From the NCBI GenBank assembly GCA_021324975.1, contig JAJPIA010000054.1, forward strand, positions 1-64,000: a stretch of DNA of 64,000 nucleotides, given 5' to 3'. Under the pieces are notes generated by a model that saw only the letters and a program-made list of their open reading frames with translations, had not been told where the DNA came from and searched no databases. How positions within the stretch are numbered: the first letter of the stretch is position 1; the number at the start of each line of letters is the position of its first letter. This DNA comes from Bacillota bacterium. GTDB lineage: Bacteria > Sysuimicrobiota > Sysuimicrobiia > Sysuimicrobiales > Segetimicrobiaceae. This document shows positions 1 through 8,400 of this stretch, one piece after another. The position numbers were made by a program, and so were the translations under genes.

Positions 1-1
1 C

Positions 2-337
2 CGCCCGGTCACGTTCGCCCACAAGAGCGAGGCCGAGTTCGCCAGAATCCTCGATTTTTACGGGATTCGATGGGAATACGAGCCCCGGACGTTTCCGCTC
101 CGGTGGAACGATCAGGGCCGGATTCTCGAGAGTTTCAGCCCCGACTTCTACCTGCCGGATCTCGACCTGTTCATCGAGCTGACGACGCTCAAGCAGAGCC
201 TCGTCACGAAAAAGAACCGCAAGGTCCGCCTCCTACGAGAGCTATACCCATGGATCCACATCAAAATCTTCTACGGCCGTGACTTCCGACAGTTGGCGTT
301 GAAATACGGTCTCGAGCCGCTCACGGCCGCACGGTGA
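2..337 (+). CDS. PD-(D/E)xK nuclease-like conserved protein, 5' end missing
   Basis: The reading frame enters from the left edge and gives 111 residues to TGA. It reads as one compact domain: an HKSEAEFARILDFY helix, then a beta core with SPDFYLPDLDLFIELT and, about 7 residues on, KKNRK. The arrangement PD...E-x-T...K resembles the PD-(D/E)xK nuclease fold (Asp in SPDFYLP, Glu in IELT, a following Lys), but the biochemical role is unknown. The stop overlaps the GTG of the next gene by 4 nt (GTGA), so the two are translationally coupled. The N-terminus lies outside the window. The family assignment rests on motif pattern only. Confidence 0.6.
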   Translation, partial: RPVTFAHKSEAEFARILDFYGIRWEYEPRTFPLRWNDQGRILESFSPDFYLPDLDLFIELTTLKQSLVTKKNRKVRLLRELYPWIHIKIFYGRDFRQLALKYGLEPLTAAR

Positions 338-900
338 GCGCGGCGGCCGCGGACGTCGCCGAGATCCTGTTCGACCGCGACCGAATCGCGGCGCGGGTGC
401 AGGACCTCGGCCGGGAGATTTCCCGCGACTACCGTGGTCGCACGCCGCTCCTGGTCTCCGTGCTCAAGGGAGCGGTCTACTTCCTGACCGACCTGAGCCG
501 CGCCGTCGCGATCCCGGCGGAGATCGACTTCATGGCGATTACCAGCTACGGCGCGGGACGCGCGCAGAGCGGCGTCGTACGGCTCATCAAGGATCTCGAC
601 GTCGAGATCACCGGCCGCCATGTCCTGCTGGTCGAGGACGTCATCGACACGGGCCTGACGGCGGGGTACCTGATGCGCCTGCTGCAGGCGCGATCGCCGG
701 CGTCACTGCGGATCTGCACGTTGCTCGACCGGCCGTACCGTCGCATCCTGGAGAGCCTGGACATCGCCTACCGCGGGTTCGAGATCCCGGATCGGTTCGT
801 GGTCGGGTACGGGCTGGACTACCGGGAGCGGTACCGGCACCTGCCGTTCATCGGCACGCTCCGGGACGAGATCTTGGGGAACGCAGGACCACCGCTCTAA
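334..900 (+). CDS. hpt: Hypoxanthine phosphoribosyltransferase
   Basis: Purine salvage enzyme converting hypoxanthine or guanine plus PRPP to IMP or GMP in the cytoplasm. The 188 residues match the usual length. The PRPP-binding loop VLLVEDVIDTGLT is at about 97-109, the flexible-loop region SYGAGRAQSG at about 71-80, and the C-terminal signature YRHLPFIGTL closes the fold. The GTG start overlaps the upstream stop by 4 nt. The 3' end overlaps the convergent dinB stop by 4 nt, so there is no intergenic terminator between the two genes. A GTG start is the best choice because the N-terminus fits family length and no ATG precedes the conserved region. Confidence 0.93.
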   Translation: MSAAAADVAEILFDRDRIAARVQDLGREISRDYRGRTPLLVSVLKGAVYFLTDLSRAVAIPAEIDFMAITSYGAGRAQSGVVRLIKDLDVEITGRHVLLVEDVIDTGLTAGYLMRLLQARSPASLRICTLLDRPYRRILESLDIAYRGFEIPDRFVVGYGLDYRERYRHLPFIGTLRDEILGNAGPPL

Positions 901-2099
901 CCGGAGTCCCGATCTCGGTCGTCCGGATCGACCACGCTGGCGTGGCGCAGGGTGCCGTCGCCGAACCTGGTGTTGACCTGGTCCAGGATCCGATCCACGC
1001 CTTCGTGCCGGTCCCCGCCGAACAACAAGAGCTGCTTCGCCGCCGACCGCGTCAGGCGCGAAGCGGTCACGCCCAACAACCGGACCGGGCGCTCGAGCGG
1101 GAGCAGCCGCTGCCACATGAGTCCGATCGCCTCGCGCAACTCCGCCCCGGCGTCCGTCGGCCAGGGCAGCGTCGCCGCACGGGTGATCGTGCGGAAATCG
1201 GCGTAGCGCACCTTGAGCGTGACGGTGGCCGCGAGCGCGCCGTCGGCACGCAGGTGCGCCGCGACATCCTCGGTGAGCTCGGTGAGCACGCGGTCCAGGA
1301 CGTCGGGAATGCCCGTGTCGTGGGCGAACGTGGTCTCGCGGCCGATCGACTTGGCCTCGGCGGCCCCGACGACCGGGCGGTCGTCGAGACCGCGGCTGAG
1401 CTGAGCGAGCCGCTCGGCTACAAACCCAACGGCGGCGCGCAACGCCGAGGTGGGCGTGCGCCGGAGTGCGCCGACGGTGGAGATCCCTAGGGCGGCCAGC
1501 CGCTGCTGGGTTTCCTTTCCGACGCCCCACAGCATCGTGACGGGCAGCGGGTCGAGCGTGGCCTGCGCGTCGTCCCGATGAATGCGACGCAGGCCGTCCG
1601 GCTTCGCGAGCTCGCTTGCGAGTTTGGCGAGAAACTTGTTCGGCGCGACCCCGAGCGAGGCGGGGAGCCTCAGCGTGTCCCGGATGCGCGCCTTGACCGC
1701 GCGGCTGACGGCCAAGCCCGGGTCCGACCGCGCCTCGGCGTCCGCGGGTGCCGGGCAGCCCGTAAGATCCAAAAACGCTTCATCGATGGACAGGGGCTCG
1801 ACGTGCGGCGTGAATGTCTCGAGCACCTCGAACAGCGTCGCCGAAACCGCCCGATACTTCTCCATGTTGGCCGGGAGAAACACCGCGTGCGGACACCGCG
1901 CCGCTGCCTCGCGGGATGGCATCGCCGACCGGACGCCATATGCGCGCGCCTCGTAGGAGCAGGCGGCCACGACCCCGCGGGCGTTTGGCGGCGCGCCCAC
2001 GATGACGGGTTGCCCGCGGTAGTCCGGATTGTCCCGGACCTCGATGGAGGCGTAAAACGCGTCCATGTCGACATGGAGGATGACCCGATCGTCCGCCAT
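897..2099 (-). CDS. dinB: DNA polymerase IV (Y-family, translesion)
   Basis: Error-prone Y-family polymerase for lesion bypass. The 400 residues carry the catalytic acids in HVDMDAFYASIE (Asp11, Asp13) and SIDEAFLDLTG (Asp106, Glu107). Helix-hairpin-helix thumb motifs (LWGVGKETQQRLAALGI) lie near 190-205 and a little-finger domain lies in the C-terminal third. The C-terminus lacks an obvious QxxLF-type beta-clamp motif, although KQLLLFGGD near residue 365 could serve. An ATG start follows a GGAGGGG ribosome site. A perfect LexA-type palindrome sits 36-51 nt upstream, overlapping the predicted transcription start, so SOS control is expected. Confidence 0.93.
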   Translation of the reverse strand: MADDRVILHVDMDAFYASIEVRDNPDYRGQPVIVGAPPNARGVVAACSYEARAYGVRSAMPSREAAARCPHAVFLPANMEKYRAVSATLFEVLETFTPHVEPLSIDEAFLDLTGCPAPADAEARSDPGLAVSRAVKARIRDTLRLPASLGVAPNKFLAKLASELAKPDGLRRIHRDDAQATLDPLPVTMLWGVGKETQQRLAALGISTVGALRRTPTSALRAAVGFVAERLAQLSRGLDDRPVVGAAEAKSIGRETTFAHDTGIPDVLDRVLTELTEDVAAHLRADGALAATVTLKVRYADFRTITRAATLPWPTDAGAELREAIGLMWQRLLPLERPVRLLGVTASRLTRSAAKQLLLFGGDRHEGVDRILDQVNTRFGDGTLRHASVVDPDDRDRDSG

Positions 2100-2134
2100 C
2101 GCGCCCCTCCACGAGCCGGACAGAGAGATGTCAT

Positions 2135-2184
2135 GCGAACATATGTTCGCAGTCGAGCATAACCTTCGTCCGCTACACGGTCAA
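2135..2184 (-). promoter_or_regulatory. dinB promoter with perfect SOS (LexA) box
   Basis: On the minus strand, TTGACC (2179-2184) and TATGCT (2156-2161) are separated by 17 nt, a good sigma-70-type promoter. Immediately downstream, 2135-2150 reads GCGAACATATGTTCGC, a 16-bp perfect palindrome. It matches the Gram-positive LexA/DinR consensus CGAAC-N4-GTTCG. Its position over the expected transcription start fits repression of dinB, relieved after DNA damage. Confidence 0.85.
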
Positions 2185-2202
2185 GCGGGGAACGTCCTGC
2201 GA

Positions 2203-3099
2203 TTATAGCACTTTCATCCGGGGATCCAGGGCGTCCCGCATCCCGTCTCCGAGCAGGTTGAACGCCATCACGGCCAGGAAGATGGCGAGCCCCGGGAACG
2301 CGGCGATGAACCACGACGACAACAAATAGTTGACGGCGTCGCCAAGCATGGTGCCCCACTCGGGCGTCGGCGGCTTGACGCCGAGGCCGAGGAAGCCGAG
2401 CCCGGCCGCGGTCAGGATGGCGATGCCGATTTGGATGGTAGACTGCACGATCAGGGGCGCCGCGGTGTTCGGCAGCACATGGCGAAGCATGATGCGCCAG
2501 TCGCGCATCCCGACGGACCGCGCAGACTCCACGTAGGTCAGCTCGCGTGCGGCAAGCGTCACCCCCCGGATCAACCGCACATACACGGGCATCGTCGAGA
2601 TGGCGACGCTCAGGATCACGTTCGGCAGGCCCACGCCGAGCAGGCTGATCAGGGTCAGGGCGAGCAGGAACCCAGGGAAGGCCAGCACCACGTCCATGAC
2701 GCGCTGGATGACGAGGTCGGCGATACCGCCGTAGTATCCGGACACCAGGCCAAGCGGCACGCCCATAGCGAGGGCGCACGCGACCGCGATCACGCCGATC
2801 GCGAGGGAGAAGCGGCCACCGTACACCACGCGCGTCAGCAGGTCGCGCCCGAGCTGATCCGTGCCGAACGGGTGCGCCAGCGTGGGCCCCTGCAGGACCG
2901 CGTTGAAGTCGGCGGTATCGGGATTGTACGGCAGGACGACGCCGGCCAGCACCGCCGATCCGGCGAGCACCAGCAGGATCGCCAGGCCCGCCACGGCGGT
3001 CTTGTTGCGCCGGAGGCGGCGGAGGACGGCGAGCGGGTGGTGAAACTCCCGCTCGGTCCGCGCTTCAACCGTACCGAATACGCGGGTCGATGTAGCCAT
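2203..3099 (-). CDS. Dipeptide/oligopeptide ABC transporter permease (DppC-like)
   Basis: Inner-membrane permease of a peptide or nickel-type ABC importer. The 298 residues show the DppC layout: a cytoplasmic N-terminus, a first membrane segment (about 32-55), an FGTDQLGRDLLTRVVYGGRFSL block and the EAA-loop region (ESARSVGMRDWRIMLRHVLPN). The C-terminal signature is LLGDGMRDALDPR. It overlaps the preceding dppB-like gene by 35 nt, which is longer than usual, but there is no better ATG/GTG/TTG start close by. No substrate-binding protein or ATPase gene adjoins, so partners must be encoded elsewhere. It ends the MFS-dppB-dppC operon. Confidence 0.88.
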   Translation of the reverse strand: MATSTRVFGTVEARTEREFHHPLAVLRRLRRNKTAVAGLAILLVLAGSAVLAGVVLPYNPDTADFNAVLQGPTLAHPFGTDQLGRDLLTRVVYGGRFSLAIGVIAVACALAMGVPLGLVSGYYGGIADLVIQRVMDVVLAFPGFLLALTLISLLGVGLPNVILSVAISTMPVYVRLIRGVTLAARELTYVESARSVGMRDWRIMLRHVLPNTAAPLIVQSTIQIGIAILTAAGLGFLGLGVKPPTPEWGTMLGDAVNYLLSSWFIAAFPGLAIFLAVMAFNLLGDGMRDALDPRMKVL

Positions 3100-3997
3100 A
3101 GAGGATGTCGACCACGAGGTTGACCACGAGAAACGTGACCGCGAAGAGCAGCACCACGCCCTGGATGATCGGGTAGTCCCGCGCCTGGATCGCGTTCACG
3201 AGCAGCGTCCCGATGCCCGGCCAGGAAAACGTGCGCTCGGTCAGGATCGCGCCCCCGAGCAGCGTGGCCGACTGCAAGCCCGCCACGGTGATCACCGGGA
3301 TCAGCGCGTTCCGGAGCGCGTGCCGGTAGACGACGACGCGGCCGCCGAGCCCTTTCGCGCGCGCCGTGCGGATATAGTCCTGATGAAGCGTTTCCAGCAT
3401 GCTGCTCCGCGTCTGGCGCTCGATCGTCGCCAGCGCGAACGCGGAGAGCGCGACGGACGGGAGGATCAAGCTCGACGGCGCGTTGTCGCCGCCCGCGGGC
3501 AGCAGGTGGAGGCCCACGGAAAACACAACCATGAGCATCAAGCCGCCCCAGAAGACCGGGATGCTGATCCCGGCGAGGGCGAGCACCGTGACGAGGTAGT
3601 CCGTCGCCGTGTATTGCCGCGTGCTGACGACGATTCCGGAGGCGACCCCCACCGCCACGGAAATGACCGTCGCCGTGGCGGCCAGCAGCGCGGTCGCCGG
3701 CAACCGCGTGCCGATCTCGTAGGAGACCGGGGCCTGCGTGACCACGGACTGCCCGAGATTGCCGTGCACCAGGTTTGCGATGAAGATCTCGTACTGCACG
3801 GGCACGGGCCGCGTCAGGCCCAGCTGCACGCGGATGCGGCTGACTTCGTCCTCCGTCGCGTTCAACCCGGCGAGGAGGCGGGCGGGATCGCCCGGCAGCA
3901 TACGGACCATGAAAAATACGATCAGCGTGACGCCGAACAGCGTTGGGACCGCCGCGAGAATGCGGCGCACCGCGAAGCCGACAAAGCCTCCGGTCAC
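3065..3997 (-). CDS. Dipeptide/oligopeptide ABC transporter permease (DppB-like)
   Basis: Membrane permease partner of the following DppC-like protein, 310 residues. The family features are the N-terminal AVRRILAAVPTLFGVTLIVFFMVR segment, LPGDPAR, the LGLTRPVPVQY periplasmic motif, the EAA loop (RTARAKGLGGRVVVYRHALRNALIP) and the terminal DPRIRYG. The GTG start is set by a perfect AAGGAGG site ending 5 nt upstream. It overlaps the MFS stop by 4 nt (GTGA), so it is coupled to the transporter gene before it. An open frame extends much further upstream, but that is antisense-style noise over the MFS gene. Confidence 0.9.
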   Translation of the reverse strand: MTGGFVGFAVRRILAAVPTLFGVTLIVFFMVRMLPGDPARLLAGLNATEDEVSRIRVQLGLTRPVPVQYEIFIANLVHGNLGQSVVTQAPVSYEIGTRLPATALLAATATVISVAVGVASGIVVSTRQYTATDYLVTVLALAGISIPVFWGGLMLMVVFSVGLHLLPAGGDNAPSSLILPSVALSAFALATIERQTRSSMLETLHQDYIRTARAKGLGGRVVVYRHALRNALIPVITVAGLQSATLLGGAILTERTFSWPGIGTLLVNAIQARDYPIIQGVVLLFAVTFLVVNLVVDILYGYIDPRIRYG

Positions 3998-5226
3998 CGA
4001 TCGCCTCCTTCTGAACTCACAATATGCCGCGAGGCGTCCGGCTCCTGCCGTGCGCGCGCCAGCCCACCCACCCCGACGGCGCAGACCGCCAGGATCGCCG
4101 ACGCCATGCCAAAAATTGGCCGGATGCCGAACGCGGCCGCGCCCACGCCGCCGACGATCGGACCGATCAGGTTGCCGACCATGATCGTGCTGCTGGTGAC
4201 GCCCATGATCGCGCCGAGGCGTTCCGCCGGCGTGAACCGCGCCACGATCGCGTACAGCGGCGGCAGCACGCCGGCGACGAAGAAGCCCAGGAGGGCGCGA
4301 AACACGAACAGGGTGTACACTGAATGCACGCCCGCCTGCAGCGCGTACGCGAAACACGCGCCCCACAGCACGATCACGAGCACGCGCGCCTCCCCGTACC
4401 GGTCCGAGGCGCGTCCCCACACCGGGGCCCCGAAGATCGCGGCGATGCCGGTGACCGAGAACAGGAACCCCGCCACGGTCGCCACGTGGGCCGTCGGCAC
4501 GCCCAACGTCTGTACGTAGACCGGGAAGATCGGCTCGATGACCATGACCGCCATCTGGCTCGCGCACAGGAACAGGCCCGTGGTGCGCAGCGCGGGCGAC
4601 GCGAGGAAATACGCGAGGTTTTCGCGAACGCCGGGCCGCGCGATCGCCTGCTCTGCCACCGGGGCTTCCCGCACGCCGCGCAGCACCACCGCCGCCCCAA
4701 CCCAGCACAGGAACCCGTTCACCAGAAAGACGTACCGGTAGCCGACGAGGTCGGCGAGCGCGCCGCCGATCAGCGGCCCGACCACGCTCCCGGCCGTCAT
4801 CGACGTCTGCAGCAGGCCCATGGCGGCCCCGAGGCGATCACGCGGCATCGCCGCCGAGACCAGCGCGTTCGTCGCGGCCACAAACCCGCTCACGCCCCCC
4901 TGCACCGCTCTCAGCACGAGCAGCTGCCACACGTTCAGGACGAGCGCGGCCAAGATGTTCGTAAACCCGATCCCGCCGAGCGCCCGGATGACCATCAGCT
5001 TGCGGCCGTACCGATCGCCCAACACACCCCACAGCGGTGCGGCGATGGTCTGCATGAGAAACGGCGCCGCAAACAGGGTACCGCTCCACCGCTCGACGGC
5101 CGCGAGCGGCGCCACGCCGAGGGTGCCGATGTACAGCGGCATAAACGGCACCACGAGCGACAGCCCGACCATCGCCAGGAACTGTGCCGCCCACAACGTG
5201 TAGAGATTGCGCTGCCACTGCGGCAT
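3994..5226 (-). CDS. MFS efflux transporter (multidrug type)
   Basis: Major-facilitator protein of 410 residues with about 12 membrane segments. The first is LYTLWAAQFLAMVGLSLVVPFMPLYI. The loop 2-3 signature appears as WGVLGDRYGRKLMVIRALGG (about 66-85) and the duplicated loop 8-9 signature as WGRASDRYGEARVLV. These are typical of drug:H+ antiporters. It is the first gene of an operon with two Dpp-type permeases, an unusual pairing whose meaning is unclear. The gene is divergent from the RraA-like gene, with 93 nt between the start codons holding both promoters. The substrate cannot be predicted. Confidence 0.85.
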   Translation of the reverse strand: MPQWQRNLYTLWAAQFLAMVGLSLVVPFMPLYIGTLGVAPLAAVERWSGTLFAAPFLMQTIAAPLWGVLGDRYGRKLMVIRALGGIGFTNILAALVLNVWQLLVLRAVQGGVSGFVAATNALVSAAMPRDRLGAAMGLLQTSMTAGSVVGPLIGGALADLVGYRYVFLVNGFLCWVGAAVVLRGVREAPVAEQAIARPGVRENLAYFLASPALRTTGLFLCASQMAVMVIEPIFPVYVQTLGVPTAHVATVAGFLFSVTGIAAIFGAPVWGRASDRYGEARVLVIVLWGACFAYALQAGVHSVYTLFVFRALLGFFVAGVLPPLYAIVARFTPAERLGAIMGVTSSTIMVGNLIGPIVGGVGAAAFGIRPIFGMASAILAVCAVGVGGLARARQEPDASRHIVSSEGGDR

Positions 5227-5319
5227 CAGCGCGGCGCGCGTGTGCGCTCCTCGGGCAGGTGTCCCCTCGCCGCCGCGAGAATGTGTCGCGACGGCATCTC
5301 ATGCGTTGCGGAGGATTGC

Positions 5320-6036
5320 ATGTCTACCCCGCTGTCTCCCGACGTGCTCGAGCGGCTCCGCGCGATTCCCACGCCGGCCGTGGCCAACGGCGTGGAAGTG
5401 TTCAACGTGCGCCCGCGCACCGCCGGTTTCATGTCGAGCGGAATCCGCTGCCTGTTCCCGGAGCTCGGTGCCATGGTCGGGTACGCGTTTACCGCGACGT
5501 GCCGGGCCACCGAACCTCCTCCGGCGGACGCGGACGAACGCCGCTTTGCGATGTGGCGGGCGCTCGAGCGCCTCCCGGCGCCCCGCATCGTGGTGCTGCA
5601 GGACGTGGACGACCCGCCGGGGATCGGCGCGTACTGGGGCGAGGTCCAGAGCACCATCCACCGCGCCCTCGGCTGCATCGGCACGGTCACGAACGGGAGT
5701 GTGCGCGACCTCGACGAGGTGCGGGCCCTCGGTTTTCACTTCTTCGCCGGGAGCGTCGCCGTCTCCCATGCGTACGTTCACCTGGTCGAGTTCGGAACAC
5801 CCGTCGAAGTCGGCGGCTTGACGGTCCGGCCGGGCGATCTCCTGCACGCCGACCAGCACGGAGTCCTGGCGATCCCGCCCGCCATCGCGGGGGACCTCGC
5901 CGAGGGCGTCGCGCAGGTCGAGCGGCGTGAGCGTGAGATCATCGCGTACTGCCGGTCCAACGAGTTCTCGCGCGACGGGCTCGAGGCGCTCTACCGCCGG
6001 CCGCGCGGCGGCGGCCGCGACGGAGATCGCCGCTGA
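5320..6036 (+). CDS. RraA-family aldolase-like protein (HMG/CHA aldolase fold)
   Basis: 238 residues of the RraA / 4-hydroxy-4-methyl-2-oxoglutarate aldolase family. The core GCIGTVTNGSVRDLDEVRALGF carries the conserved Arg-Asp pair, and GGLTVRPGDLLHADQHGVLAIP is the C-terminal family block. Enzymes of this fold retro-aldol or decarboxylate oxaloacetate-like and 4-hydroxy-2-keto acids with a divalent metal. The ATG follows GGAGG by 6 nt. The stop shares one base with the start of the ThDP enzyme gene (TGATG), so the two form a two-gene operon, suggesting sequential cleavage and decarboxylation of a 2-keto acid. The true substrate is unknown. RNase-E inhibition should not be assumed. Confidence 0.85.
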   Translation: MSTPLSPDVLERLRAIPTPAVANGVEVFNVRPRTAGFMSSGIRCLFPELGAMVGYAFTATCRATEPPPADADERRFAMWRALERLPAPRIVVLQDVDDPPGIGAYWGEVQSTIHRALGCIGTVTNGSVRDLDEVRALGFHFFAGSVAVSHAYVHLVEFGTPVEVGGLTVRPGDLLHADQHGVLAIPPAIAGDLAEGVAQVERREREIIAYCRSNEFSRDGLEALYRRPRGGGRDGDRR

Positions 6037-7676
6037 TGCTCGCAAAGACCGCGCTGTTCGAGATGCTTCGCGAGGCGAACGTGTGGCATGTCTTCGGCAA
6101 TCCGGGAACGACGGAGCTCAGCTTCATGGACATGTTCGCGGACTACCCGGACATCAGGTATGTCTTGGGCCTGCAGGACGCGATCCCGGTCGGTATGGCG
6201 TACGGGTACGCGGTCGCCACCGGCCTGCCGGCCTTCGTCAACCTGCACATCACCCCCGGACTGGCGAACGGCCTCGCCAACATGTTCAACGCGTACCGGG
6301 CCAAAGTGCCGCTCGTCGTCACTGCCGGGCAGGTCGACCGACGGATGATCTTGCAGGAGCCGAGTCTCTGGAGCGATCTGGCCCGGGTCGCGTCGCCGTT
6401 CACCAAATGGTCGTACGAGGTGCGCGCCGGAAGCGACGTGCCGATCGCGCTCGCGCGGGCGTTCAAAATGGCGGCCGCGCCGCCTGCGGGCCCGGTGTTC
6501 CTCTCCCTCCCCATGGATTGCCTGGACGAGGAGGTCACGGGACCCGCCCCGTGGACCACGCTCGCGGGCGGCAGCCGGCCGGAGGCGGCCGTGCTCGACC
6601 GCATCGCGGCGGCCCTGGCCGGCGCCCGCCGGCCGGTCCTCATCGTGGGCGCGGGCGCGGCGACGCCCGCGGCGCGCACGGCGCTCGTACGCATCGCCGA
6701 AGCCGTCGGGGCACGCGTGTACGGCGAGCGCCTCCCGGTCCGGTCCGTTTTCCCGACCACACACCCGCAGTACCTCGGCATGATCGGGCTCTCGCTCAGC
6801 CAGATGCAGAAGGAACTCGGGGATGCCGACGTGGTCGTGCTCGCCGGGGCGCGCAAGTTCGCATCGCTCCTCTACAGTCCGCCCGTGACGCTCCCGAGCG
6901 GCACCACCGTCGTCCACGTCGACACGGATCCCTGGGAAATCGGCAAGAACGTGCCGACAACCCTGGGCGTGGTCGGCGACGCCGCCGCGGTGTTCTCCGA
7001 ACTGGCGGATCGGCTCCCGGGTTGGCTCGACGCCGGGGGCCGGCGCGCCGCCGAGGCTCGCGCGGCCGAGGTGCGACGCGAACGGGCGCGGCGCGAGGAA
7101 ACGTGGAAGCAAGCGGCCGAACTGCCGGCGCCGTCGGAGCGGATGACCGTGCCGGCGGCCTATCGGATCCTCGGCGAGGCCATGGACGAGCAGGTGACGA
7201 TCGTCGACGAGGCGATCACGGCCGCGCGGCTGATCGATCGCTACGTGCCGTTCCACAGCGAGCGGTCATACTTCGGCGTCGCGGCGGGGTCGCTCGGGCT
7301 GGGCCTACCCGCCGCCCTCGGCGTCCAGATGGCGTGGCCCGACCGGCGGGTCATCTGCACCATCGGCGACGGCTCGATCATGTACACGATTCAGGCTCTG
7401 TGGACGGCGGCGCGCTATCGCATCCCGGCCACGATCATGATTGTCGACAACCGCGGATACCAGGTGCTCAAGGACGGGATGGCGGAGTACAAGGGCGGCC
7501 CCGTACCCGCGTGGCGGCTCGTCGGCATGGACATCGCGGAGCCGGCCGTGGACCTTCCCGCCGTCGCGCGCGGGTTTGGCGTCCAGGCCCGGCATGTCAC
7601 GGAGCCCGCAGACCTGCGGGAGGCTTTGGCCGAGCGCGCCGAGGTCCCCCGGCTCATCGACGTGCTCGTGCGCTGA
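6036..7676 (+). CDS. ThDP-dependent decarboxylase, benzoylformate-decarboxylase-like
   Basis: 546-residue ThDP enzyme with N-terminal Pyr domain, central Rossmann-like domain and C-terminal PP domain. FGNPGTTELSF (about 20-30) aligns with the BFD motif FGNPGSNELPF. NLHITPG supplies the active-site His (His71), and FPTTHPQYLG matches the second BFD His. GDGSIMYTIQALWTAARY followed by IVDNRGYQ is the Mg-diphosphate motif. The glutamate that normally protonates the thiamine ring is replaced: LQDAIPVGMAYGYA has Asp48 where BFD has Glu47, and the BFD active-site Ser26 is Thr25. A 2-keto-acid decarboxylase or lyase is likely. It is coupled to the RraA-like aldolase upstream. Acetolactate synthase is less likely given the BFD-type His residues. 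Confidence 0.85.
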   Translation: MLAKTALFEMLREANVWHVFGNPGTTELSFMDMFADYPDIRYVLGLQDAIPVGMAYGYAVATGLPAFVNLHITPGLANGLANMFNAYRAKVPLVVTAGQVDRRMILQEPSLWSDLARVASPFTKWSYEVRAGSDVPIALARAFKMAAAPPAGPVFLSLPMDCLDEEVTGPAPWTTLAGGSRPEAAVLDRIAAALAGARRPVLIVGAGAATPAARTALVRIAEAVGARVYGERLPVRSVFPTTHPQYLGMIGLSLSQMQKELGDADVVVLAGARKFASLLYSPPVTLPSGTTVVHVDTDPWEIGKNVPTTLGVVGDAAAVFSELADRLPGWLDAGGRRAAEARAAEVRRERARREETWKQAAELPAPSERMTVPAAYRILGEAMDEQVTIVDEAITAARLIDRYVPFHSERSYFGVAAGSLGLGLPAALGVQMAWPDRRVICTIGDGSIMYTIQALWTAARYRIPATIMIVDNRGYQVLKDGMAEYKGGPVPAWRLVGMDIAEPAVDLPAVARGFGVQARHVTEPADLREALAERAEVPRLIDVLVR

Positions 7677-7897
7677 AAGAGCTGCGGCGGTAAAGCGGCC
7701 GGGGCGTCGCCGGCGCGTCAAGACTATTCGCGGCCGGACGGCGCTGGAACGTTTTCGCCACTGGGTGCGCTCCTGAAGGCAGGAGCGCCATCAAGCCTCG
7801 TGCCCGCGATCCGGGCTCCCTCTATTGGATGGGACGCGTTGGCGACGCACGCGCCGCCGCTTGTAACGTTGAGGACAGTGTGCAACGGGGGGTTCTC

Positions 7898-8400
7898 GTG
7901 AAGGCGAAGACGCGCAACGTGCAATATTCCACCCTGCCGGCGGCCTCCGTGTTGCGTCGATTTTTCTCGCTGGTCGTCTGCGGCTTGTCCGTTTTCGCGA
8001 TGCACAAGAGCGAGGCCCGCGCCGAGCCGGCTTCGGATCACACGCCTATCCATATCCCGATGGTGATCCAGCAAAATCCCAAGTTCGGGACATCTAAGGT
8101 CTCGGTCAGGGTCGGGATCGGCAATCTGCCGCCGCTGCCCGTCATCTTCGATACCGGTTCGTCAGGATTGCACGTGTATGCCGATGCCAATCTGGATGCG
8201 CCGGGCAGCGGGGTGCGGTGCACGCAAACGCCAACCAAGGTGACTTATGGGAATCCGCCGAGAATCATCCTCAGCGGCGTTGTCTGCTACGCTGACCAAT
8301 GTCAGCGTTCAGGCTTTTCTCAATCACGACGTGACGTATGACGATGCCGGCGGCATCATTGCCTTTGCGCCGTTGACGTGCGCACGCGGGCGGGCCGGTG
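7898..8400 (+). pseudogene. Aspartic-protease-like secreted protein, frameshifted and truncated
   Basis: A GTG-initiated frame encodes an N-terminal signal-like segment (RRFFSLVVCGLSVFAM), then KVSVRVGIGNLPPLPVIFDTGSSGLHVYAD. The DTGSSG motif is the catalytic-type signature of pepsin/retropepsin-like folds. Around 8283 the homologous reading shifts by +1: after SGVV the plausible continuation is ATLTNVSVQAFLNHDVTYDD in the next frame, followed by GGIIAFAPLTC. The original frame ends at a TGA at 8339-8341. The second catalytic half is missing, and the sequence runs into the 3' end of the convergent M23 gene at 8401. I read it as a decayed gene. The exact family is uncertain. Confidence 0.55.
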
